A DNA stretch of 64,000 nt, taken from contig OZ345376.1 in assembly GCA_977006965.1 (NCBI GenBank), positions 992,001 through 1,056,000 of the forward strand. The letters run 5' to 3'. This DNA comes from Phymatolithon calcareum. Lineage: Eukaryota; Rhodophyta; Florideophyceae; Hapalidiales. Of the stretch, positions 10,571 through 18,933 are shown one piece after another (position 1 is the stretch's first letter; every line of letters starts with the position of its first letter). The translations under genes and the position numbers were made by a program. The notes under the pieces were generated by a model. The model ran no database searches. It was not told the origin of the DNA and worked only from the letters and a program-made list of their open reading frames with translations.

Positions 10571-11627
10571 TTGGTGAAAGAACGGCTTATCCGTCTCTAC
10601 AATGCCCTTATGACGACTCCGGCGTCATTGAAGATAAGAAGGCTCCGGATTTCTTCGCCAAAGTCTTCTTGCTCGACGAGTTGGGGGGGCGTCCTCGTGA
10701 ATGATGCTGAACTCATGCCAGGTGAAATCCTTCTCGTCTTGGGGGCCCAGCCATTTCAACATTACCCATAGTTTCTTATCAAATTCTTTCAGGTCCACAA
10801 TTTCGTCGATTTTCTAATAGCGTGCGCCGGTGTGCATTGCGTATTTCATCAGCTTATCGGAAGCCTTCTTTCCGATCAATTAATGCCTATACATCGTCAT
10901 TCGCGTGGCGTGCACTTGCTCCTTCTTCTCAGAGATAAGATCCTTCACAATGAAAACAACAGCGTTCACAGCTTCAGCGATAACACGGGGACTAGTCCAC
11001 ATGAATGCCAGCTTGTAGTTGCCCGCTTTCGGTCTGCAGACAAGAACGTATTCGCTGATCCCGAAGTTAGGCTGGACAATTTTGGTCTGGCGGTTCTGGG
11101 AAGCAATTTGGTTTCGACGGGAGATGTCCACTCTGACCGCAACTTCTTTGTGCACGCGTTCCATGGAAGATTGAAGCTTTTCGATGTTTATGAGCTGAAT
11201 TGCGCTCGCGTGCTCAATAGTTTTGGCAGAAATCGCGCTGGCCAATGACTTCAAGCGGGCAACGCAGATGTCTATCGATGTTCTTGCCAAGGTGCTTGAG
11301 AGGCAACTCATTTAGAATGCGCTGCACAATCGGTAGGACGTCTGGCCAGTCTTGTGGGCTCAGCTTAAATTCTCTTAGTAGAACTTCAAAGGCGCGCAAT
11401 ACCTCGCGCATGCAGCGCCCGACAGTTCCATTTGCCCATGACGAGTAAGCTGTGACAAAATGGTGTCGTATCTGGAATGTTTTGTAAAGGTCTTCCATTA
11501 CCCGGTTCTTGAAGTGGGTAACGTGATCGCTTACCCACATGCGCATGTCCGCAGTCGAAATATACGAACTGAAAATCGATCGAATCCAGATTATTTCTGC
11601 AAAATTATATGAAAAGACCGCTCTCAA
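10571..11627 (-). pseudogene. Ty3/gypsy integrase with chromodomain, remnant
   Basis: The frame 11214-11627 carries an integrase core: WVSDHVTHFKN, HHFVTAYSSWANGTVGRCMREVL (the usual position of the catalytic Glu, E, reads Gly-Arg here) and DVLPIVQRILNELP. The frame 10880-11311 continues with the integrase C-terminus (FGISEYVLVCRPKAGNYKLAFMWTSPRVI). About 10830-10640 reads DKKLWVMLKWLGPQDEKDFTWHE and IHEDAPQLVEQ, a chromodomain-like module. This order is that of gypsy chromoviruses. No RT or LTR was found, so only the 3' part survives. It is distinct from the neighbouring copia element. Confidence 0.75.
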
Positions 11628-11639
11628 CAGTTTTATTTA

Positions 11640-12980
11640 GTCTAAAATTCTCACGTGGAATCCCATCGAAACGCCGGTCCGCGGGTGGTCCAGCAGGGCA
11701 GAGCGTCTGATGGAACCCCTGGCTTCAGCGCTAGCATGCGAGAAAGCAGGAGCAGGGGCTTAATTGGATGAATATGGTGATGTTTCGTTTGACTTGGCGA
11801 AATTGAATCGCGCGACAGGGCATGTTTAAATTGCCCGTCGCGCGATACAATCTTGCCAAGTCAGACGAATAGTCACCATATTCATGCAATTGTTGATTTG
11901 AGGAGGAGTAGAGGCGAGCAAGGTGGAGAAAACGCAGACACGCGGTTACAATATACGGAGGCTGAACCAGTCAAGTGATCTTCATAGACGGTACCGGAGT
12001 GTGCAGTTTGTCTCGAGACGCACGTTCTGGGAAAGTTACAAAATACTGACGAGCGTATATCCATGATTTTGAATGTCGGTTAATTCTGCCATATATATTG
12101 CGTGCAAACGAGGTTGATGTTCCCGCTTTCTTCGTGATAAGGATTTCCTAATGGTGACAGCAGCATGTCCGGATTCCGGGCAAACGTCGAACGCATCATC
12201 TCCCAAAGTTTGGGGAGGTGGAGAGTATGCGTACGTTGAAGGCAGACACTTTGCAGCAACTCAAGTTGTTGAATCGTGGAACACTCGGAGATAAAGAAGT
12301 CAAGGTGCTACATACTGCCAAAATCGGCTAAACTTGAATCCAGGAACAGGGACTCAGACCTCATGTTATAGGAGATAGATTTCTTCATTCAGGGAGCATT
12401 TTGAACTCACAATTGATTCCATGATACAAATAGCCACCTGTCTGCAGTATAGACTTCACGCAGCTTGTCCTGATTCAATGTGTCATAAATCTGAAATAAT
12501 TACTCAAACTAGCTTCCTTTCAATTGCCGTTTCCCAAAATCCGAAACTGCAGCACATAACGTCCAAGAATTTCCCGTCCCTGGCTTCGCGCTCTCTGTCT
12601 GCCAGAATGCGTTTTCCATAGAACATTGTTGCCCTGTGCATCCGTTCTTTCTCGAAATATTGCAACCGGTGCTACTCGAACGTGTTCGGCCAATATCCGA
12701 AATGGCAACCTATGAAGCGGGCAAAAAAACTTAATTCCAGATTCCAGATACACTCGCTAGTGTTCCCTCTTCTTAGCGCAGATATTCGCGGTGGTCACTG
12801 AACCGAGCAACAATAACTTCGTTCTTCGCAGCGCTCGAAAACGCATTCCGTCATAGTTTTAGAGCAGGGAACCGTGCCTTTAAACAGCGAGTGGGCAAAA
12901 GCGGAATTTCGAGAATCATTCCAGGCACCCAATGTATCGCATCAGTACAGTAGAACATTTATTTCTGGAGTGGTAAAGTA
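11640..12980. other. No supported gene apart from a hairpin repeat
   Basis: Contains the hairpin listed at 11762-11892. The rest holds only short unsupported frames on both strands. Confidence 0.5.
11762..11892. repeat. Foldback hairpin (MITE-like), about 130 bp
   Basis: Two arms of about 60 bp face each other. The left arm contains ATGAATATGGTGA, TGACTTGGC and ATCGCGCGAC; the right arm is its reverse complement with a few mismatches. The arms run out to AATTG on both sides. The centre is short (GCATGTTTAAATTGCC). No coding capacity. A minimal inverted-repeat element or a small-RNA hairpin source are both possible. Confidence 0.85.
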
Positions 12981-13051
12981 GGGTCACTCAACACATCGCC
13001 GCGTCGAGTTCCCGTGACACGCGCATGCATCCAAATCATACGATCGACAAA

Positions 13052-13267
13052 TCATGTCTTGAAAGCGATAATCATCAATTTGCCGAAAGTCGTCATCCAT
13101 ACAGCAAAAGCCACCAACCCCCAGAAGGAACTTAATAATACCCAACCCAGAAAGGAAACTGAGAACATTCCTAGCACGTATGTGCTGTGCGACGCAATGT
13201 TGTATGCGCTCCCCAAGCACAGCGGGACTGGACGACCTGCCGAAGTGACAGAGCAGAGGGAAAGCAC
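13052..13267 (-). CDS. Possible short membrane protein or fragment (weak)
   Basis: A 71-residue frame with one strong hydrophobic stretch (VLGMFSVSFLGWVLLSSFWGLVAFAVW). A longer minus frame (12984-13655, 223 residues) overlaps it but looks less like protein. I cannot tell which, if either, is real. Neither has a recognised domain. Confidence 0.2.
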   Translation of the reverse strand: MLSLCSVTSAGRPVPLCLGSAYNIASHSTYVLGMFSVSFLGWVLLSSFWGLVAFAVWMTTFGKLMIIAFKT

Positions 13268-13659
13268 GTGGATTCACACAGTCCAGCGGATGACCAGTGC
13301 GATCCGAATAAGCGCGCTTCAGCCGAGCCATTTTCGAGACCACAGTAACACGGTGAGCAAAGGAAGGATTGTAAACCGCGTTCAAACACCCCAGGAACTG
13401 GCGTGACTGCGTCAGACGTTCTCCGACATGCCCATGGACCGTTCGAAAACGTTCATTGGATCGCAGGCCCGCGGACAAAATGGTTATAGCGTTATCAGAC
13501 GATGGGGAACTCGGCAAGATATTGCGAGCCTTCATGAATAGGGTTGGCCGGTTTCTGACGTCGCCGTCACAGCGCGAAGGGGTAAAATATGTGTAAAGGA
13601 CATTATTTATATACTCACCAAGTTTGCCGTATTTACTAATATACTCAATCTGCATAGGT

Positions 13660-14670
13660 TCACTTATGATATATCCAATACAGCGGCTAGGTCAGCTGGA
13701 CCAAAAAATCTTCAAATTTATTGATCAGTAGTAAACTAATTGGTCCTCTGGGGCTCTATTACTTCCTTAAAAGACATCCTTTTGCGGCGGAAGCTGCAGT
13801 TGGAGTTATGGTCAGATGAGCCCCTTTTTGAGCGGTAATACTAGTAAAGCATCCTTTTATGATCTACAGAGCATCAAATAATTAGCCTTTTAATGCTGGG
13901 TGCAACGCAAGAGCGGATTTTAGAGATGCTCTTATCTCAAAGAGACAGCTCTGTAACATCGCTGGCAAACTGTCCATCCATCGCGCATGGTAGATCGTTT
14001 CGAAGCGGCTGACGAGGGTGAGGGTGAGTTTGGTTTTGAAGGTGAAGCTTCCCCGCGATGTCAAGCTTAACTTCGAAAAGGTTGTTTTAAAACAGCTTAG
14101 CGATAGAGAATGGAAACGGTCATTGAAATGATCGACCGTTGAGGTTTTCAATCCGCTACTTGAACAAAAATAATTGTAATACGGAACTAAGCGTGTGAGC
14201 AGACTGTTACTGCCGGACCAGTACGGTGAACCAGAACTAGGGTACTCTCAGCAAAACTGTTGGTCATAAGTGCACCTGTGCAAAGTGAGTATATTCGTAA
14301 ATAAAGGGGGGTCACCCCTTTTCGGAAAATGCCCTCATGCCCGGATATGGCATCTGTTTCAAAAACGTTACGGCAAAATTGTAATCGCCATTTTCTGGCC
14401 CAAAAAAAGCAAAAATTGCGAAGAAGAAGCAGTCTAGCTCAAAAACTAATTTCGCAAATTGAACACAATTTTGCCCAGTAGATTCCCGCCCTTTGAAAAG
14501 GATGGTCGTTGCTGCTGGATTGCTGTCAGATGCTGAAAAACAACACTAGATTGCCGAATCGCAACGTTCACCCGCAAGTATACGACCCTTTGCGCTCCAT
14601 TATCGGGGACTGTAACGGTGCAATATACCACTGTGAATTATACCAGGAATTCTATGATTGTACTTTTTTC
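13660..14670. other. No supported gene
   Basis: AT-rich with short frames only. No paired repeats were recognised apart from small local inverted repeats such as GGGGTCACCCC near 14310. Confidence 0.5.
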
Positions 14671-14674
14671 CTTT

Positions 14675-14745
14675 CAAGTTTATTTGAAAGCCCCACAGAC
14701 TTCCGAAGATATAGGCAAGGCTTCCTCTGATGCTACCTACCTTTT
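14675..14745 (+). repeat. Terminal repeat of the gag-like element family, copy b
   Basis: TTTATTTGAAAGCCCCACAGACTTCCGAAGATAT...AAGGCTTCCTC matches 15413-15480 in the same orientation and 2413-2475 in reverse. It lies just downstream, on the minus strand, of the gag-like frame ending at 14873. Confidence 0.7.
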
Positions 14746-14872
14746 TGCATCTCACGAAACGTCCAGCAGAATGGCGGACGGGAAAACTCAGGACTCAAAG
14801 TAGTCCTATCTCAGTCCTCTACGGGATTGTTGGTGCTTGGACTCGACCACTTTTTGCCTTGCACTCTGCGGA

Positions 14873-15390
14873 TTAATACAGCCCTTCTTCGTTCTCCATG
14901 CGTTCTATGAGTGTCTTGCTAAATATTAAGAGCTCATCTAGCGCCTTTTCTGTTTCCAGTCGTTTTTCTCCTTCGAGTTCGTGCCCTGCTAGCGTGCGTT
15001 CAAGGGTCTCCATATGCTCTCTGGCTCTGGTGTCGAATTCTTCAGTCATACTTGTTGTTGACACCTGTGGGAATCTGCCACAGGCATACTGCCGCGCGTT
15101 TGTCTGTGCTTCACCTTGGGAAACTTGAGGATTGCTGGCAATTATCTTGTCTTGTCGTATGGTATCTTTCTTTTCCGCTTCGATTCTAGGTGGTCTCCTT
15201 CCATTTCCAGAAATTTCGATCGAAGTGTTTGCGAAGATTGGTTTGTTTGGATATGCTTTACAGCTTCACCAAACGGCTCTCTGGTCTCCATCGCGGCGAT
15301 ATCTTTCCTCGTCTTCTGCCATTCATGGTTGTTTCTTCTTTCGGGCACTTCATTTAAATACATACGTTCTTTCGCCTTGTTCCTTCTCAA
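14873..15390 (-). pseudogene. Gag-like coiled-coil family remnant, copy 3
   Basis: The frame 15142-15390 (82 residues) ends in LEMEGDHLESKRKRKIPYDK. The frame 14873-15064 then gives MTEEFDTRAREHMETLERTLAG...ALDELLIFSKTLIERMENEEGLY. Both blocks match the 2 kb copy in the same order, with a stop and frame change between them in each. The protein is strongly charged and helical. It sits between two direct copies of the family's terminal repeat (14675 and 15413), as in a small LTR-like unit of about 740 bp. Function unknown; a structural protein of a nonautonomous retroelement is a guess. Confidence 0.5.
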
Positions 15391-15412
15391 GTATATCCCT
15401 ACTTTTTTTTGA

Positions 15413-15480
15413 GCAAAGTTTATTTAAAAGCCCCACAGACTTCCGAAGATATGTCCAAGGCTTCCTCAGTTGCTACCTAC
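15413..15480 (+). repeat. Terminal repeat of the gag-like element family, copy c
   Basis: Same block as 14675-14745, in the same orientation. Together they bracket the gag-like copy at 14873-15390. Confidence 0.7.
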
Positions 15481-15554
15481 CTTTGTGTAGCTTACGAAAA
15501 CGCACCGCCAGAGGGGCGAGCGGAAAAACTTAGGATCTCAGATATCCCATCTAA

Positions 15555-15705
15555 ATTGCAGAACTCCTGTATTGTTCGCCGTAGACGATCCACGGTAGCG
15601 AGGCGTCATTGTGTGTTCTTTGTGCCACATTTTGCAGCTCGGTGATCATTGCACCGAGCTCGTTTGACAGCTGATCCGATAGCATGTCGTAACCGCGCAT
15701 GGGAC
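15555..15705 (-). pseudogene. Second gag-like C-terminus next to terminal repeat c
   Basis: The minus strand reads MRGYDMLSDQLSNELGAMIT and continues ELQNVAQRTHNDASLPWIVY to a stop. It is helical and charged, and lies upstream of terminal repeat c, the same relation as at 14.9 kb. The sequence differs from the MENEEGL type, so it is either a divergent relative or a different gene trapped next to the repeat. Confidence 0.3.
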
Positions 15706-16064
15706 GTGGCGCGGTACTCACGTAAGTCCCTATTGATTAAGGGCGTTGACATCGTCTCTATAGACGCTCTGCCGGCAGCGGCATACCGCTGGTATTTTAG
15801 GTATTCTCTGGAAACCGACTTCTTGCTCGGTGTTGCACGTCTTATCTACTTCCGCCGCCGTGCTCGCTCCTCGGCTGTTTGCTCCGCGCAACGTATCCTC
15901 TCATAGGTGTCACGAAGGCTGCTGCGTTGCTCCTGCCAGCGCGCCTGCTTCCTGTTAAAGCAGTCTTTTTTTCACGCATTGGTTGGTTGACGCCTAGCTG
16001 TCTCCGATTACACCAGTCCCTCGCGGGGATCGGCTTTACGCGGCACTAGTGTATCCCTAATGTT

Positions 16065-16153
16065 CCAAATGACCACTGCAATGTTCATTTGGATTTTAGT
16101 GGCGAGTTTATGACAAGGTTACGTAACTTAAATGACCACTACAGTGGTCATTT
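16065..16153. repeat. Pair of palindromes built on AAATGACCACT
   Basis: Two palindromes lie 38 bp apart: CCAAATGACCACTGCAATGTTCATTTGG (16065-16092), cited by its ends CCAAATGACCACT and ATGTTCATTTGG, and AAATGACCACT-AC-AGTGGTCATTT (16130-16153), which is perfect. A second pair occurs at 17453-17689. Confidence 0.8.
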
Positions 16154-16505
16154 GCAACTAGTTGCTGGGACATCGACAATCCTTGAACTTGCTATCACTG
16201 CTTGTTATACGAAGTGCAAACGTGAAGCCTTACTTCATGTAGGACCAGTACTGAAGCACGCAATGAAAAAGACACTATTCGAAGAATGATTTAATGGCCA
16301 TTTCGAAGATTTCGAGTGATTTTGTGGCGCTGTCGTAGCCGGAGCATATCACTTCATGTAGATTGTATTTGCTTAAGGTCTAGAAGCTCCCACGCAAGAG
16401 AGCAATGGTGAGCTCAACGCCAGCCATGCATGACGGATGCTTCGTGCAGAGCAGTGGAATACAATAGAAATGCAGTAAAATAAAGTACTGAGAAATCCCG
16501 AGCTT

Positions 16506-16991
16506 TTGTGTCTACTCCGCACTATCAGCCCCGTTTCTTCCGGCGAAGGCAGTAACATCTCCATGGCTGATAGCTTTCAGCCTGGAAGGAGGAGCATCGA
16601 AGATGAGAACGATACAGTTGACACTCATGAGTCAAATGAGGAAAATCGGAGACTCCAGGAACTCGCGCTAAGCCGAAAAGGGAAGCGATTGGATTTTTAT
16701 AATAGCGCGGATGGTACGAAACTGCGACTTGAAGTTATCAATCATCATCAGCGTTTCTTCCAAGGACAGAAATTCTACTGCTGCTTTTACGGCAACAGCC
16801 AGAGTGGGAGTCGTGTAAGGACATGTTTCAAGTATATGACATGTCACGTGCCTCTTTGCGTGCGACCGAAGGCAGGTGATCAGAAAAGCTGTTGGAGTAT
16901 TTGGCACGAATCTTCTACACTTACACCAAGTATAAGAGAGAAGATACTGAGAGGAAGAGATACCAGTCGTGCTTCCCAAGAGTCCTCTTAG
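16506..16991 (+). pseudogene. Possible piggyBac-type transposase C-terminal fragment
   Basis: A 161-residue frame. The last third is Cys-rich with spacing like the C-terminal zinc finger of piggyBac transposases: YCCFYGN, TCFKYMTCHVPLCV and CWSIWH. The preceding KLRLEVINHHQRF is polar and helical. The DDE catalytic core is absent, so at most this is the 3' remnant of such an element. Palindrome pairs lie on either side at similar distances. An internal ATG (residue 20, MADSF) is an alternative start. Confidence 0.4.
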
Positions 16992-17146
16992 AATTTAGAA
17001 AGAGTAACAGACCAGAATTCCTACACTCTAGATCCCTAACACACTATTTTCCTGGATTCCTGGGAGAATAAGTAAAGACGTATAGAGGACCAGAAAATAT
17101 AAGAGAACTGCCACATCGAGAGACAGAAGGGAGGTTAATGAGCTTA

Positions 17147-17210
17147 TGTACACAGTCTTTTAAGCTTAATGTTTAAAATTTTAAACATTAAGCTTTAAAG
17201 ACTGCGTACA
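17147..17210. repeat. Near-perfect hairpin of about 64 bp
   Basis: The arms TGTAC(A/G)CAGTCTTT and TAAGCTTAATGTTTAAAA are followed by their reverse complement with no real loop (centre AAATTT). No coding capacity. Confidence 0.85.
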
Positions 17211-17452
17211 TATGCAGTCCGTGATTGAACGGCCTTAAGGGATCATTTAAGGTAAAAGTTCAAAGCTTAGTAGCTGCGATACACCACCGCTGGCATAAGT
17301 CCGCAGCTCAACTAAATGCAGAGCACATCCGTATTAGACCGTTCACGAACCAGTCCGAACGTTTTACGTGGTTTTGGCGCCCGAAAAATGACTGTTCATA
17401 AATAAATATTGCACAAACCATGTTTTTTCATAATTGTGGTTACTATGTGCCT

Positions 17453-17689
17453 TTCAAATGACCATTGTATTGATCATTTGAATTTTTGCGTCAAAACGGT
17501 CAACTAAAGTAGGCTCAGATGCTCGGCCAGGTCTCTAGTACAAGATTGGCGGCGTTGTTACCTAAACGGACTTCGCGAGCTGATAAAAACAAGTCACAAG
17601 CTACCATCCCTGTTCATTTCATGCTAAACAATGAATTTTGGACGAATTTGCGACACAAAATAGAAAATGACCACTACAGTGGTCATTTT
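17453..17689. repeat. Second pair of AAATGACCACT palindromes
   Basis: TTCAAATGACCATTG...ATTGATCATTTGAA (17453-17482, imperfect) and AAAATGACCACT-AC-AGTGGTCATTTT (17664-17689, perfect). The core is identical to 16130-16153. Confidence 0.8.
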
Positions 17690-17725
17690 TTCCAACAGCA
17701 GGGGTAATTTTCTCAAATTTGTACG

Positions 17726-17802
17726 TCAGTGAATTTTATGAAACATCCGACCTAAATTGAAAATTAAATTTAGTACGGATGTATCATAAAAATTCACTGG
17801 CG
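17726..17802. repeat. Hairpin of about 77 bp
   Basis: The left arm CAGTGAATTTTATGAAACAT, then CCGACCTAAATT, faces the right arm AAATTTAGTACGGATGTATC, then ATAAAAATTCACTG, around a short AT loop. A few mismatches. Confidence 0.8.
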
Positions 17803-18008
17803 CTTCCCATGCGTGGTCTATCCGGTATGATAAAGTTTTTGTTTTCGCTGGGCCGGAGGAATGATCTAAATTGTGCTCTCGGATCCTTCTTTTCTTCTCA
17901 GTTCTGCCGAGACCCAAGAGAATTAGCGAGAGGAACGCACAAAGATTCTAATTTAAACTGATCAAAAAAATAAACATCTTAGTCTGTCGGTGACTCTTCC
18001 AGTTAAGA

Positions 18009-18931
18009 TGACCTTTGTAGACAATATACGAACAGGCAGGTGACCCCTTCACAAGTCTTTCGGATAAGTTTTTGGAGAAAATTCATCACAGTTGATTCGC
18101 GCTTACGTTTTGCTCGTTAAACCGGCGACTACAGTATCTTGTAGCAGATTACACCTACCTTTCATAGTGACAGTTTCCAACCCCCAACCTGCAACTCGAT
18201 GGACAAAGGAAGTGAAGCAGAAAGTATTCGAGGGGAAGAACTCCGTGTCGGACTCCGATGCCTCCAGGTGTGGTTGATCTAGGGATATTACAAATTTGTA
18301 CAACTAACTTATCTAAAATGTTACAAATGAGAACTCGCACTGCATAAAAAATGTTTCAAAGCGGCTCGATAGTGCAGAGGGCCAACGAGCTTGTACAAAC
18401 CTACTCAGTCATTTTCCATGCAATCTTACGCACTGCAGTTTGCGGATCTTGTTCAACGTGCGATAGTTGCAGCAGGCAGGTGAGGATTGCTCAGCGCAAA
18501 GTGCGGTAATCGTATAGGAAATTAGCCGCGGCGTTTCCGGCGAATCACAGATACTGTACTGGAGCAATGGGTTGAAGTTAAGAGTTGGACAATTACAGCA
18601 ATAAATGAGTTGCCCCGTGGGGAGCGCGGCAAGAAGGCAGTGATGATCATCAGATGAGTTGGTCAAGTTGAAGGTTCGATTTCTTTTCGACGACCACGTG
18701 TTATCCACGTCACCTCTTCTCACTTCACCTCACCCTCAAAGGTCACCACAGTCAAGTAACCAGGTTAGGTGGTTGCGTTGGTTTTGTAGGTCCTCCCCGA
18801 TTTGTCGACAATCATTGATCGTGATGATCGTACCGTACGACGTTAGATTTCCGGAACTGCATCCCACCGCACAATGCAAATGCGGTGTTTACTGTACTGT
18901 ACATTTGCATGTGCGATCATCGAGGCACGGC
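18009..18931. repeat. Long interspersed repeat, copy 1, left part (split by pogo element)
   Basis: From GACCTTTGTAGACAA to the TA at 18932 this matches 26010-26919 at high identity with small indels. It continues beyond the pogo element from 21787 to about 22185. Shared blocks include GGTGAC(C/T)CCTTCACAAGTCTTTC, CGACGCCTCCAGGT-like text and the plus-strand run TCACTTCACCTCACC. A minus-strand frame (18409-18723; 26482-26715 in copy 2) is partly conserved between copies, but frame breaks differ. Confidence 0.85.
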
Positions 18932-18933
18932 TA

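Noticed and set aside
12984-13655. 223-residue minus frame as a gene
   Set aside because: Composition is uneven with no domain, and a different frame in the same place is more protein-like. Not enough to call either firmly.
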